Shown: one piece after another, positions 16,386-25,439 of the stretch
How the letters are laid out: each line of letters opens with the position of its first letter
Position numbering within the stretch: the stretch's first letter is position 1
Assembly: GCA_012026935.1 (NCBI GenBank)
Contig: VEPI01000112.1
Coordinates: 1 to 34,031, forward strand
Length of the DNA: 34,031 nucleotides
Source: Melioribacter sp.
GTDB taxonomy: Bacteria > Bacteroidota > Ignavibacteria > Ignavibacteriales > Melioribacteraceae
Direction: 5' to 3'
Notes under the pieces: generated by a model
What the model saw: the letters and a program-made list of their open reading frames with translations, nothing else
What the model was told of the DNA's origin: nothing
The model's database searches: none
Position numbers and translations under genes: made by a program

Positions 16386-17750
16386 TCATCTAACCGGCAC
16401 GGGCCAAACAGGCAAACTTTCGTGCCCTTCTTCATCAACTGATTGAACAGCAAAGAAATAATTGTCTTTAGAATAAGGTAAAGTAATTTCAGTTTTATCA
16501 GTATAAAATTTCTTCTCCCAGAGTGGTTGATAAGTTTCCCGCATCAGAACTAAATATCCTTTCGGTGTTTTTCCTTGCGGTGCCTTCCATTTTAATGTTG
16601 TTGAATTTGTAAGTCCGCTAATAACAACTCCAACATTTTGCGGAACATCTGGTGCTGATGAAAGGCTTGCCAGCACAGCAGCATTCACACATGTTATTTT
16701 ACGTGCGTATTCATAATCAATATTCTCCGGCAAATCACCAAATTTAATTCCGTTTTCTTCTCTAACATTCTGATGCTGGTAATTGTAATTCTCATTCATC
16801 TCGCAGAAACGTACTGCAGTAAATCCTTGTCGGTTAAACGGTGTGTGGTCCCCGCCGCGTAAGAACCTGTCGTTTCTATAAATTAATTTCACTTCAATTT
16901 GATCAACATATCGCTCGCCAATTTCTTTTATGTAACGCGCAAGCTGACGGGAGGGGCTGTCATTTTCTGCACTTGTAGATTGGCGAATATTTTTCTGAGC
17001 ATCGGTTTCCGAAAATGGAATAGCTTCACTGAACACACGTACCTGCATATTATCACGCAGTAAAGTTTCATTTGAAAAAGTATTACCGATCATATCGTTA
17101 TTTAACATTGCTACAACATTCCAGTTTTGTTCCTTTGCTTTTTTTGCAAGAAAGGTTGAACCGTTCAATCCTTGTTCTTCTCCGGAGAATGCAACAAAAA
17201 TAATCGTCGCAGGAAAATTTCTTTTACTCATCACTCGTGCAAGTTCTAGAACAGCAGAAACTCCTGAGGCGTCATCATTCGCACCGGGGGCTGTTCCAAC
17301 AGAATCATTTGCTTCACTGTTACGTGAATCAAGATGACCTCCGACAATAAAAATTCTTTTATCGTTCGGATCGGTCCCTTTAAGAGTTGCCATAACATTT
17401 GTCAACAAGGTTTTTCTAACTATTCTTCTTCCATCGGGTTCCAAAAAAGTTGAGTCGAGTTTCACTTCCAGTTTTCCACCGGAATCTTTTGAATATTTCT
17501 CGAACTCACTCTTTACCCAGTTACATGCAGCACCAATTCCTTTTTCTTTATCATTTCGAGTGCTTAAAGTATGGCGCGTTCCAAGGCTAACCATTTTACG
17601 AACGCTGCTTTCAAGATTTGCAGAAGAAATTTCTTTTATCATTTCCATCATTTGTGAATCTTTATAAGAAGTTGTCTGTTGTCCGTAGTCAGTTGTCAAG
17701 TTAATAAGAACTACTGCAGTAATGAGAAGTATTTTATATAAGTACTTCAT
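16386..17750 (-). CDS. M28 family zinc aminopeptidase, secreted, with C-terminal FnIII-like domain
   Basis: Exported metallopeptidase that probably trims N-terminal residues from peptides. It has 454 residues from the ATG, with a signal peptide at the N-terminus. The M28 domain shows the two-zinc ligand set: GGHLDSR (His139), GANDDASGV (Asp159/160), SGEEQGL (Glu191 general base, Glu192 ligand), NNDMIGN (Asp219) and GGDHTPF (His302). The C-terminal about 90 residues (after SSAPDVPQNVGVV) look like a fibronectin type III-like beta-domain. The ATG at 17748-17750 is preferred because GGGAG lies 6 nt upstream; an in-frame TTG four codons earlier would include that ribosome binding site. It is the first gene of a three-gene operon. 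Confidence 0.9.
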   Translation of the reverse strand: MKYLYKILLITAVVLINLTTDYGQQTTSYKDSQMMEMIKEISSANLESSVRKMVSLGTRHTLSTRNDKEKGIGAACNWVKSEFEKYSKDSGGKLEVKLDSTFLEPDGRRIVRKTLLTNVMATLKGTDPNDKRIFIVGGHLDSRNSEANDSVGTAPGANDDASGVSAVLELARVMSKRNFPATIIFVAFSGEEQGLNGSTFLAKKAKEQNWNVVAMLNNDMIGNTFSNETLLRDNMQVRVFSEAIPFSETDAQKNIRQSTSAENDSPSRQLARYIKEIGERYVDQIEVKLIYRNDRFLRGGDHTPFNRQGFTAVRFCEMNENYNYQHQNVREENGIKFGDLPENIDYEYARKITCVNAAVLASLSSAPDVPQNVGVVISGLTNSTTLKWKAPQGKTPKGYLVLMRETYQPLWEKKFYTDKTEITLPYSKDNYFFAVQSVDEEGHESLPVWPVPVR

Positions 17751-17823
17751 AATTTCTCCCAACTATTGAAAAATTAATTTTGGAATTTGATTACAAAATA
17801 CGGTGATTTTCTTTTGTAGAAAA

Positions 17824-17841
17824 GACAAAATGTTTTTTGTC
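17824..17841. repeat. Inverted repeat GACAAAA-N4-TTTTGTC in the divergent promoter region
   Basis: A 7-bp dyad between the M28 operon (minus) and the alpha-galactosidase gene (plus). It lies 16 nt upstream of the TTTG element at 17857. It could be an operator serving either direction; no regulator gene is nearby. Confidence 0.35.
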
Positions 17842-17856
17842 AATGAAGAAAAAACC

Positions 17857-17886
17857 TTTGAGCCGTTTTATAAATCCTTTATTTTG
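17857..17886 (+). promoter_or_regulatory. Near-consensus Bacteroidetes-type promoter for the alpha-galactosidase
   Basis: TTTG (17857-17860), 18 nt, then TTATTTTG (17879-17886), one base off TAnnTTTG. It lies about 31 nt upstream of the ATG at 17918. Confidence 0.4.
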
Positions 17887-17917
17887 AACATTAGAAATCA
17901 TTTCATAAGGTGATAAA

Positions 17918-20194
17918 ATGAAAAAGCTTTTTTTATTTTTTATTACTGTCCTCTTTTCTTTTAACCTATTGTCGGCTCAATCAGAACAATCAATTCCACT
18001 AAAGGACGGATGGAAATTTAAGGTAGGTGATAATTTAGATTACGCAAAAACCGGATTTGATGATTCTCAATGGAAAGGAATTCAAGTAGATAAAATTTGG
18101 GAACAGCAGGGCTACGATCCGCTTGATGGTTATGCCTGGTTTAGAATCAAAATTTTAATTCCATCTTCATTAAGGAATAACTCATTCCTAAAAGACAGTT
18201 TGAAAATATTTCTTGGTAAGATTAATAATTTCGATCAATCATTTATCAATGGCACCATTTTCGGTATCAACGGGAAAAATGTAAAAGCAACCACTGCAAT
18301 TGATACAAGTTTTCTTAACGCGCCAACTATACTTTGGGATTACAACCGTAGGTATACACTATCCGTTGATGATCCAAGAATTTTGTGGGATAAAGAAAAT
18401 GTAATTGCCGTTCGTGTTTACGATCAAGGTGGACAAGGGGGAATTTACACAGGCAACGCAGCAATAAGTATGGTTCATATCGGCGAATATCTAACACTTG
18501 ATTATGGGCAAGTTCCTTTTCTTTTCAAAAATAAAACCGCTTCAAAATCTTTCACAATAAAAAATACCGCCGATAAACTTACGATCAATGGAAAATTTAT
18601 TATCAGAGCTGAAAATAAACTGACGGGGAAAATTATTTATGAACGATCGGCCGAACTGCAGCTAAAACCAAAATCATCAAAAGATTTTAGCTTTAGTCTG
18701 ACCAATCAAGATCAATCAAGCTATGTGAATTATATTTTTGAATTCGCACACAATAAAGAGCAAATTACTTTTAAGGAAGAGACTCCCTACATACTAACTC
18801 CGGCTTCCTCTCAAGAACCAAAAATTAACGGCGCTAAAGTTTACGGACAGAGGCCTAACAAACCATTTCTTTACACAATTGCCGCAACCGGTGCACGACC
18901 AATGACATTTGATGCTGTTAATCTTCCTTCCGGATTAACTATAGATAAAAAATCCGGTATAATAAACGGAAAGGTTTCTGATAAAGGTGAGTTTAAAGTA
19001 ACACTCGTTGCAAACAATAAATTCGGAACAGCAAAAGGCGAATTAAGAATATCTATCGGGGATCAAATTTCTCTTACTCCTCCAATGGGTTGGAATAGCT
19101 GGAATGTTTGGGGTCTAACGGTTGATCAAGAAAAAGTTATAGCATCAGCTAAAGTTTACAAAGAAAAAGGTTTGATGAATCACGGATGGACATACATAAA
19201 TATTGATGACGGCTGGGAAATTGTCGGCAATTCACCCGATCTAAAACGTGATGCAGAAGGAAATATTTTATGCAATTCAAAATTTCCAAACATGAAAGCA
19301 TTAGGTGATAGCATTCATGCTCTTGGTCTTAAGTTTGGAATTTACAGCTCACCCGGACCACTTACTTGCGGCGGATACACTGCAAGCTATCAGCATGAAC
19401 TTCTTGATGCAAAATCTTTTGCTTCATGGGGAATTGATTACTTGAAATATGATTGGTGTTCGTATGATAGAATTGCTAAAGATACTTCACGCGTTGAAAG
19501 GATCAAACCGTACACTGTTATGCAAGATGCACTTAAGAAAATTGACCGCGATATTGTTTATAGCTTATGCCAATATGGAATGAGCAATGTTTGGGAGTGG
19601 GGCGGTAGTGTTGGCGGTAATTTGTGGCGAACTACAGGCGATATTACAGATACATGGCAAAGTTTGAGTGAGATCGGTTTTAGCCAAATTGAAAATGCTA
19701 AATATGCAAAGCCTGGTAATTGGAACGATCCTGATATGCTTGTTGTCGGTTGGGTTGGTTGGGGACCAAGTCTTCATCCGACAAAATTAACGCCGGATGA
19801 ACAATATACACACATTAGTTTGTGGAGTTTACTCTCTGCCCCGCTTCTCATCGGTTGCGATCTAACAAGACTAGATGATTTTACTTTGAACTTATTAACT
19901 AATGATGAAGTGCTGGCAATAGATCAAGATCCGTTGGGTAAGCAAGCAACACCGAAAATTAAAAAAGATAATATTCAGGTTTGGGTTAAAGAATTAAACG
20001 ACGGCAGCAAAGCAGTCGGAATTTTTAATCTTGGCAACAACTCTGAAAAATATAGTCTTAATCTCTCTGATATTAATATTATTGGAAATGTTAGACTTCG
20101 TGATTTGTGGCGCCAAAAAGACCTTGGCTTATTCAAAGAAAAATTTGAAACTGTAGTTTCTTCACATGGAGTTGTGTTGATAAAAATATTTTAG
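17918..20194 (+). CDS. GH27 alpha-galactosidase with N-terminal jelly-roll and Ig-like domains, secreted
   Basis: Retaining exo-enzyme that releases terminal alpha-galactose (raffinose-type sugars, galactomannan side chains). It has 758 residues: a signal peptide (1-20), a galactose-binding-like beta-sandwich (about 25-190, similar to the non-catalytic N-domains of glycosidases), a spacer, and a putative-Ig/cadherin-like domain (about 302-380, LPSGLTIDKKSGIINGK). The GH27 barrel starts at LTPPMGWNSWNVWG. The nucleophile is Asp512 (LKYDWC) and the acid/base is probably Asp575 (WRTTGDITDTW). NWNDPDML (601-608) is the conserved GH27 segment. A C-terminal beta-domain follows. AAGGTG precedes the ATG. 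It is a single-gene unit with its own terminator, divergent from the peptidase operon. Confidence 0.92.
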   Translation: MKKLFLFFITVLFSFNLLSAQSEQSIPLKDGWKFKVGDNLDYAKTGFDDSQWKGIQVDKIWEQQGYDPLDGYAWFRIKILIPSSLRNNSFLKDSLKIFLGKINNFDQSFINGTIFGINGKNVKATTAIDTSFLNAPTILWDYNRRYTLSVDDPRILWDKENVIAVRVYDQGGQGGIYTGNAAISMVHIGEYLTLDYGQVPFLFKNKTASKSFTIKNTADKLTINGKFIIRAENKLTGKIIYERSAELQLKPKSSKDFSFSLTNQDQSSYVNYIFEFAHNKEQITFKEETPYILTPASSQEPKINGAKVYGQRPNKPFLYTIAATGARPMTFDAVNLPSGLTIDKKSGIINGKVSDKGEFKVTLVANNKFGTAKGELRISIGDQISLTPPMGWNSWNVWGLTVDQEKVIASAKVYKEKGLMNHGWTYINIDDGWEIVGNSPDLKRDAEGNILCNSKFPNMKALGDSIHALGLKFGIYSSPGPLTCGGYTASYQHELLDAKSFASWGIDYLKYDWCSYDRIAKDTSRVERIKPYTVMQDALKKIDRDIVYSLCQYGMSNVWEWGGSVGGNLWRTTGDITDTWQSLSEIGFSQIENAKYAKPGNWNDPDMLVVGWVGWGPSLHPTKLTPDEQYTHISLWSLLSAPLLIGCDLTRLDDFTLNLLTNDEVLAIDQDPLGKQATPKIKKDNIQVWVKELNDGSKAVGIFNLGNNSEKYSLNLSDINIIGNVRLRDLWRQKDLGLFKEKFETVVSSHGVVLIKIF

Positions 20195-20291
20195 ATGAAC
20201 CTTTTACTCTAATATTGAGTTATATTTTATAGGATTTATGTATATTTACAGCAGATAGTTTTTAACATTGTAAGATTTTAGAAAAATTAGA

Positions 20292-20326
20292 GGGCTTACA
20301 TTTTAGACAATTGTAAGTCCTTTTTT
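20292..20326 (+). terminator. Rho-independent terminator after the alpha-galactosidase
   Basis: GGGCTTACA (20292-20300) pairs with TGTAAGTCC (20312-20320), with one G-T pair, followed directly by six T (20321-20326). It lies about 100 bp past the stop codon. Confidence 0.85.
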
Positions 20327-20399
20327 GTTGACCATTCATCATACGTAGACTTAAAAACATATCTGAATCAATTATCATATTTTAACAATTGGAGAAGTA

Positions 20400-22208
20400 G
20401 TGAAAGGGATAAGAAACATAGCCATTATAGCGCACGTAGATCACGGTAAAACGACCTTAGTTGATCAAATATTAAAACAGTGCAGCATTTTTAGAAAGAA
20501 CCAGGTTGTAAGAGAAAGATTTTTAGATTCCAATGATCTGGAAAGAGAACGCGGTATAACAATCCTTGCTAAAAATATCAGCATACCATACCAAGATTAT
20601 AAAATTAATTTGATTGACACACCGGGGCATGCAGATTTTGGCGGCGAAGTAGAACGTGTTTTGAAAATGGCTGACGGTGTATTGCTGCTTGTTGATGCAT
20701 TTGAAGGACCAATGCCGCAAACAAGATTTGTTCTTGAAAAAGCTTTAGCGCTTCATCTCAAACCGATTGTCGTAATCAATAAAATAGACAGGGCTGATAA
20801 TCGTCCGGTAGAAGTTCTTGATGAGATTTATGATTTGTTCATAGATTTAGATGCTAATGAAGACCAACTTGATTTTCCCGTAATCTATGCCAGCGGTAGA
20901 GAAGGCTGGGCAGTGAAAAATCTAAAAGATCCGCACACGAATATCAATCCACTTTTAGATTCAATAATTAATGATCTTCCATCACCCCCGGTATTAGAGG
21001 GAACGACTCAGATCCAAGTTACTACGCTCGATTATAGTGATTATGTAGGAAGAATTGGAATAGGTAGAGTTTTTAGAGGAACATTAAAACGGGAAGAAAA
21101 ATTATCCATTATTAAAAGAGACGGTTCAATTCACGATACTGTTCCAAAACAAATATTCGTGTTTGACGGTCTTACTAGAACTGAAGTTGATGAAGTTCAG
21201 TGCGGAGATATTTGTGCCATCGTTGGAGTTGAAGATATAGATATTGGCGATACGATTTGTGATGCATCAAATCCCGAACCGCTTGAAATTATATCAATAG
21301 ATGAACCGACAATAAGTATGACTTTCACTGTTAATAATTCTCCTTTTTACGGTAAGGAAGGAAAATACGTTACATCTCGTCAGCTTAGAGACAGACTTTA
21401 TAAAGAATTAGAACACAACGTTTCTCTCAAGGTTCAAGATACAGCCTCGCCTGATTCGTACAAAGTTTCCGGTAGAGGAATTTTACATCTTTCAATATTA
21501 ATAGAGAACATGCGGCGCGAAGGATATGAACTTCAAATCCGTGAACCAAAAGTAATTTACAGAGAGATTAAAGGAAAAAAAGCAGAACCTATCGAAGTTC
21601 TTGTTGTTGATGTTCCTGCCGAGCTTGCGGGAAAAGTTATTGAACTTGTTGGTCAACGAAGGGGCGAATTAATAAAAATGGAAACCAAAGGAAATTTGAA
21701 TAAACTTGAATTTCATATTCCAACAAGAGGAATTGTTGGTCTGCGTACAAAAGTCTTAACTGCAACTTCGGGCGAAGGAATTATGCACCACCGATTTTTT
21801 CAATATGAATATTTTAAGGGCGCAATAAACAAGGTTACAAGCGGTGTATTGATCTCGATGGATGAAGGGCCTGCAACAGCTTATGCTATTGATTCTTTAC
21901 AGGACAGAGGTAAATTTTTCATTGATCCGGGCGATATAGTTTATAAAGGACAAATAATCGGTGAGCATACAAAAGAAAACGATATTGAAGTGAACATTCA
22001 ACGTGGTAAAAAGCTTTCAAATATGCGTGCTTCAGGTTCCGATAAAGCTGTTAAAATTACACCGGCGATAAAATTCTCATTGGAAGAAGCTTTGGAATAT
22101 ATTTCCGAAGATGAGATGGTTGAAGTTACGCCAAAATCTATTCGTTTAAGAAAACTGCATTTGGACCCAAATGACAGAAAAAGATATAATCTTGGAAAGA
22201 CTATTTGA
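20400..22208 (+). CDS. typA: Translational GTPase TypA/BipA
   Basis: Ribosome-associated GTPase of the EF-G/LepA class that acts in ribosome assembly and stress or cold adaptation. It has 602 residues, the normal length. The G domain shows AHVDHGKTT (G1, 11-19), ERERGITI (G2 region), [15 protein letters not shown] (G3) and [12 protein letters not shown] (G4), followed by a beta-barrel domain and the BipA-specific C-terminal region ([30 protein letters not shown]). The start is GTG at 20400 with GGAG 5 nt upstream; no other start fits the conserved N-terminus [16 protein letters not shown]. The cold-shock gene follows 89 bp downstream, fitting a role in cold response, although a hairpin separates them. 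Confidence 0.97.
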   Translation: MKGIRNIAIIAHVDHGKTTLVDQILKQCSIFRKNQVVRERFLDSNDLERERGITILAKNISIPYQDYKINLIDTPGHADFGGEVERVLKMADGVLLLVDAFEGPMPQTRFVLEKALALHLKPIVVINKIDRADNRPVEVLDEIYDLFIDLDANEDQLDFPVIYASGREGWAVKNLKDPHTNINPLLDSIINDLPSPPVLEGTTQIQVTTLDYSDYVGRIGIGRVFRGTLKREEKLSIIKRDGSIHDTVPKQIFVFDGLTRTEVDEVQCGDICAIVGVEDIDIGDTICDASNPEPLEIISIDEPTISMTFTVNNSPFYGKEGKYVTSRQLRDRLYKELEHNVSLKVQDTASPDSYKVSGRGILHLSILIENMRREGYELQIREPKVIYREIKGKKAEPIEVLVVDVPAELAGKVIELVGQRRGELIKMETKGNLNKLEFHIPTRGIVGLRTKVLTATSGEGIMHHRFFQYEYFKGAINKVTSGVLISMDEGPATAYAIDSLQDRGKFFIDPGDIVYKGQIIGEHTKENDIEVNIQRGKKLSNMRASGSDKAVKITPAIKFSLEEALEYISEDEMVEVTPKSIRLRKLHLDPNDRKRYNLGKTI

Positions 22209-22243
22209 TATAATCAAAAAGTCCTCTAATTTTAGGGTAACAA

Positions 22244-22267
22244 ATTCTTACTATATTTGGTAAGAAT
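22244..22267 (+). promoter_or_regulatory. Perfect dyad enclosing a TAnnTTTG element upstream of the cold-shock gene
   Basis: ATTCTTAC (22244-22251) and GTAAGAAT (22260-22267) enclose TATATTTG, an exact -7 match, about 38 nt upstream of the csp ATG. It may be the csp promoter inside an operator dyad, or a hairpin in the typA trailer / csp leader; the T run after it is weak. Confidence 0.45.
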
Positions 22268-22297
22268 GTTTTATCATCAAAAGGAGAGCAACACAGT

Positions 22298-22501
22298 ATG
22301 GCAAAAGGAACAGTAAAATGGTTCAACGACAAAAAAGGGTTTGGTTTCATTACTCCAGAATCTGGACCAGACGTTTTTGTACATCATTCCGCGATTCAAT
22401 CAGATGGATTTAAAACTCTAGCTGAGGGCGATAAAGTAGAGTTTGAAATTGTCGATGGGCCAAAGGGTCCGGGAGCAGCTAACGTTAAGAAAATAAAATA
22501 A
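22298..22501 (+). CDS. Cold-shock domain protein, CspA family
   Basis: A 67-residue single-stranded nucleic-acid binding protein, acting as RNA chaperone or transcription antiterminator. The complete CSD fold is present: [18 protein letters not shown] with RNP1 (KGFGFI, 13-18) and RNP2 (VFVHHSAI, 26-33), then [21 protein letters not shown]. The length is canonical. A strong AAGGAG lies before the ATG. It is monocistronic, with a perfect terminator downstream and a dyad in its leader. Confidence 0.97.
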   Translation: MAKGTVKWFNDKKGFGFITPESGPDVFVHHSAIQSDGFKTLAEGDKVEFEIVDGPKGPGAANVKKIK

Positions 22502-22548
22502 TCTTTTTCAGAACTTAACAAATAACTATCCAGTGATTTTCAAAAGAA

Positions 22549-22580
22549 GAGGCAGACTTAAAAGTCTGCCTCTTTCATTT
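22549..22580 (+). terminator. Rho-independent terminator of the cold-shock gene
   Basis: GAGGCAGACT (22549-22558), TAAA loop, AGTCTGCCTC (22563-22572), then TTTCATTTTT. It lies 47 bp past the csp stop codon. Confidence 0.92.
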
Positions 22581-22657
22581 TTGCTTCAATAATTGTTTCT
22601 TGACTGCAAATAGAATAATTTGTTTTTTATAACAAGATAATTTTGAGAATAGCGGAA

Positions 22658-23383
22658 ATGAAAAAATACCGGAACAAGTCCCCCGAAGAAGTGATCAAGT
22701 TGGTTACCACAGAAATTATCGAACGAGCAATCAAACTCGGAAACAAAAAAAAACGATCTATTTTTATTAGCATCACCTCGGGCGGAAAAGGAACAGATGT
22801 TTTAACACTAAATCCCAAAACAGCAGAAGGCAGAATCAACTTAGAAAAATTTTTCACTCCAATTCGCAGACATTATACTTTCTCCGGTCTCGGTTCTCCC
22901 GAAGAAGCTGACGCAATAAATTGGAGAGTACTAAATCTTCCGTTTTCTAGAAGAATATTATTAGTTGTTCAAGTAGGAATTTCATTTTTTCTAAAAGGCA
23001 CACCCGGTAAAAATAAACTTTATAGATGGATGGGTGCACACATTGGAAAAGGCGCCGAGATAATGCAGATGGTCTGGCTTGATCATTTCCGACCTGAACT
23101 TATTTTTATTGGAGAAAATACATTACTCGGAGCCTATACTCAACTAACAGTTCATGCATATGAAGGATCAGGAAAATTTCGTTACGGAATTATTGAGATC
23201 GGTAAAAATTGTACAATTGGTGCAGGAACCGGAATGGGACCGATACAAATTGAAGATAATTCCCGGACATTACCCGGTACAACCTTGTCCCCATATTTTT
23301 CTGTAATAAAATCCGGTTCTATTGTAGGATGGAATCCGCCCAATGTGAAAGAACCAAAGACCGAAACTGAAAAATTGTTTTAA
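22658..23383 (+). CDS. Hexapeptide-repeat (left-handed beta-helix) acyltransferase-like protein
   Basis: A 241-residue protein. The N-terminal half is not recognisable and includes one hydrophobic stretch (RRILLVVQVGISFFL, about 98-112). The C-terminal half has LbH-type repeats: YRWMGAHIGKGAEI, IFIGENTLLGAYTQLTVHAY, IIEIGKNCTIGAGTGMG, IQIEDNSRTLPGTTLSPYFS and SIVGWNPP. His residues at LDHFRPE and TVHAYE could serve in acyl transfer. It resembles colanic-acid/NodL-type transferases but could be structural or act on an unknown acceptor. ATG 22658 is preferred (GAGA 9 nt upstream); an in-frame TTG at 22643 would add five residues. No cell-envelope sugar genes are adjacent. Confidence 0.7.
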   Translation: MKKYRNKSPEEVIKLVTTEIIERAIKLGNKKKRSIFISITSGGKGTDVLTLNPKTAEGRINLEKFFTPIRRHYTFSGLGSPEEADAINWRVLNLPFSRRILLVVQVGISFFLKGTPGKNKLYRWMGAHIGKGAEIMQMVWLDHFRPELIFIGENTLLGAYTQLTVHAYEGSGKFRYGIIEIGKNCTIGAGTGMGPIQIEDNSRTLPGTTLSPYFSVIKSGSIVGWNPPNVKEPKTETEKLF

Positions 23384-23442
23384 TTAGTTTGTTTTTTCCC
23401 CAGGATTTTCTGAAGAACCAACATAGTATTTACCGGTACGAC

Positions 23443-23473
23443 TTGACAAACTTTAATCAATAATCTATTTTTA
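23443..23473 (+). promoter_or_regulatory. Promoter for tRNA-Asn
   Basis: TTGACA (23443-23448), a 17-nt spacer and TATTTTTA (23466-23473), which is one base off TAnnTTTG. It lies about 25 nt upstream of the tRNA 5' end, a fitting distance for a stable-RNA promoter. Confidence 0.55.
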
Positions 23474-23498
23474 CGCACTAATTTTTGATAATATAAAT

Positions 23499-23570
23499 TC
23501 CGCGGTAGCTCAATGGTAGAGCATGCGGCTGTTAACCGCAGGGTTGCAAGTTCGAGCCTTGCCCGCGGAG
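23499..23570 (+). tRNA. tRNA-Asn (GTT)
   Basis: A complete 72-nt cloverleaf. The acceptor stem is TCCGCGG (23499-23505) with CCGCGGA (23563-23569), discriminator G23570. The D arm is GCTC / GAGC with loop AATGGTA. The anticodon stem is TGCGG / CCGCA with loop CTGTTAA, giving anticodon GTT (23531-23533). The T arm is GCAAG / CTTGC with loop TTCGAGC. The next bases are CCCA, so the 3' CCA is not encoded and must be added. No second tRNA is adjacent, and no integrase or duplicated 3' end is visible. Confidence 0.96.
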
Positions 23571-23575
23571 CCCAA

Positions 23576-23604
23576 AAAAGCCCTAAATTAATTTAGGGCT
23601 TTTG
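23576..23604 (+). terminator. Rho-independent terminator of tRNA-Asn
   Basis: AAAAGCCCTAAAT (23576-23588) pairs with ATTTAGGGCTTTT (23591-23603). It begins 6 nt after the tRNA end. The A-rich left side means it could also work on the other strand. Confidence 0.85.
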
Positions 23605-23714
23605 TATTTATAAGCTGCCTTGTCTACAAATTTCAATCATGTTCGGGTTGTCTATATTTTCTTAATTAATCTTATATTCTAACACAGAAAAGAAATCTTT
23701 TAGTAGGCATATGC

Positions 23715-25397
23715 ATGAATGAAACCGATGAATTAAGAAAGAAAATACAAACAGCTTTTAAGAATTGGGAAGACAATATTTATAAAAAAACAATATCCCA
23801 AACACCAGAGCAACAAAAAGAATTTACAACGCAATCATTCACAAAGGTTAAGCCGCTTTATATTCCCGGTGACAACGAATTAAAAAATTATAATGAAAAA
23901 TTAGGATTTCCGGGACAGTCTCCTTTCACTCGCGGTGTACAAGCATCAATGTACCGCGGAAGATTCTGGACAATGAGACAATATGCAGGATTCGGAACGG
24001 CAAAAGAATCCAATGAGAGATACCGCTATTTACTATCACAAGGGCAGAGCGGTTTATCAGTTGCATTCGATCTGCCAACTCAAATTGGTTACGATAGCGA
24101 TGATAAGATGGCATTTGGCGAGGTCGGAAAAGTTGGTGTTGCAATAGATACGCTTGCCGATATGGAGATTTTGTTCGATCAAATACCGCTTGATAAAGTG
24201 TCAACATCAATGACAATTAATGCACCGGCTTCCGTTCTTCTTGCAATGTACATAGCGGTTGCAGAAAAACAAGGTGTTGCAAGAAATAAAATCAGCGGTA
24301 CTATTCAGAATGATATCCTAAAAGAATATTTCGCTCGCGGTACATATATCTTTCCGCCAAAACATTCAATGCGTCTTATTACAAATATTTTTGAATTCTG
24401 TTCAAAAGAAATTCCGAAATGGAATACAATTTCAATCTCAGGTTATCATATACGCGAAGCAGGTTCCACTGCTGCTCAAGAAGTTGGATTCACTCTGGCA
24501 GACGGAATCGCTTATGTTGAGGCCGCAATAAAGACAGGTTTAGATGTAGATGAATTTGCAGGACAACTTTCTTTCTTTTTTAATGCACACAATGATTTGC
24601 TTGAAGAAGTAGCAAAGTACCGCGCCGCCCGCCGTTTATGGGCAAAAATTATGAAGGAAAGATTTGGAGCTAAAAAAGATAAATCACAAATGCTTCGATT
24701 CCATACACAAACAGCGGGCTCAACTCTTACGGCTCAGCAGGTTGATAATAATATTGTCCGCGTTACAATTCAAACACTTGCCGCTGTTCTTGGCGGAACA
24801 CAAAGTCTCCACACTAATTCCCGCGATGAAGCTCTCGCACTGCCAAATCAAGAATCAGTTAAGATTGCATTACGTACTCAGCAAATTGTGGCCCATGAAA
24901 GCGGAGTAATAAATACAATAGATCCGCTAGCCGGTTCATATTATGTTGAATCATTAACAGATCAAATAGAAAAAGATGCGGAAGAATATATAAGTAAGAT
25001 TGACGCAATAGGTGGAATGATTTCAGCCATTGAAGAGGGTTATGTTCAAACTGAAATACAAAAATCCGCTTACCGTTTTAATCAAGAACTGGAACACAAC
25101 GAACGAATTGTAGTTGGTGTTAATAAATATCAGGAGGCTGAAGAAAATCACACTGAATTATTAAAGATCAATGAAAAAGTTCAGCGGGATCAAATTGAAT
25201 CCTTAACCAAGATCCGTTCACAAAGAAATGATAAAATTGTAAAAGAAAAACTTGCAGCATTAAAAACTGCCGCACAAAGTGATACTAATCTTATGCCATT
25301 TATTCTTGATGCAGTAAAAGTTTATGCAAGTATCGGAGAAATCTGTAATACCATGCGTGTTGTTTTTGGTGAATATAAAGAAAGAGTAGTAATTTAA
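23715..25397 (+). CDS. mcmA: Methylmalonyl-CoA mutase, large (catalytic) subunit
   Basis: Catalytic TIM-barrel subunit of the B12-dependent mutase that interconverts succinyl-CoA and (R)-methylmalonyl-CoA. It has 560 residues with the conserved [20 protein letters not shown] (88-107), [17 protein letters not shown] (113-129), [17 protein letters not shown] (195-211) and [17 protein letters not shown]. Tyr90 and Arg208 correspond to the CoA-ester-selecting Tyr89/Arg207 pair of Propionibacterium MCM; isobutyryl-CoA mutases have Phe and Gln there, so methylmalonyl-CoA is the likely substrate. The C-terminal B12-binding domain (DxHxxG) is absent, so a separate small subunit is needed and is not in this window. 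ATG 23715 fits the conserved N-terminus, with AGG upstream. It is followed by the epimerase gene. Confidence 0.93.
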   Translation: MNETDELRKKIQTAFKNWEDNIYKKTISQTPEQQKEFTTQSFTKVKPLYIPGDNELKNYNEKLGFPGQSPFTRGVQASMYRGRFWTMRQYAGFGTAKESNERYRYLLSQGQSGLSVAFDLPTQIGYDSDDKMAFGEVGKVGVAIDTLADMEILFDQIPLDKVSTSMTINAPASVLLAMYIAVAEKQGVARNKISGTIQNDILKEYFARGTYIFPPKHSMRLITNIFEFCSKEIPKWNTISISGYHIREAGSTAAQEVGFTLADGIAYVEAAIKTGLDVDEFAGQLSFFFNAHNDLLEEVAKYRAARRLWAKIMKERFGAKKDKSQMLRFHTQTAGSTLTAQQVDNNIVRVTIQTLAAVLGGTQSLHTNSRDEALALPNQESVKIALRTQQIVAHESGVINTIDPLAGSYYVESLTDQIEKDAEEYISKIDAIGGMISAIEEGYVQTEIQKSAYRFNQELEHNERIVVGVNKYQEAEENHTELLKINEKVQRDQIESLTKIRSQRNDKIVKEKLAALKTAAQSDTNLMPFILDAVKVYASIGEICNTMRVVFGEYKERVVI

Positions 25398-25430
25398 TTG
25401 AGAATTTAGAATTGCGAATTGAGAATTTTT
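25396..25430. repeat. 7-bp tandem repeat array, AATTNNN x5
   Basis: Five consecutive heptamers: AATTGAG, AATTTAG, AATTGCG, AATTGAG, AATTTTT. The array starts inside the mutase stop codon (25395-25397) and fills the gap to the epimerase ribosome binding site. The same repeat type, in opposite orientation, lies inside the M1 peptidase gene at 29254-29288. Confidence 0.75.
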
Positions 25431-25439
25431 GAGGTAAAA

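Noticed and set aside
17751-17762. TTG start four codons upstream of the M28 peptidase ATG
   Set aside because: It would contain the GGGAG ribosome binding site; the ATG at 17748-17750 fits better.
23499-23714. tRNA-Asn as an integration site of a mobile element
   Set aside because: No integrase, no repeated copy of the tRNA 3' end, and only ordinary metabolic genes on both sides.
23926-24216. Minus-strand open frame of 96 codons opposite the mutase gene
   Set aside because: It is antisense to highly conserved mutase sequence, with no ribosome binding site or protein-like features.
23715-25397. Isobutyryl-CoA mutase large subunit as an alternative call
   Set aside because: Tyr90 and Arg208 match methylmalonyl-CoA mutase; isobutyryl-CoA mutases have Phe and Gln at these places.
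25396-25430. CRISPR-like array
   Set aside because: Units are only 7 bp with no spacers and no cas genes nearby. No CRISPR array is seen anywhere in the window.
25419-25439. TTG start giving a seven-residue longer epimerase
   Set aside because: The extension lies in the heptamer repeat and includes the GAGGT ribosome binding site of the ATG at 25440.
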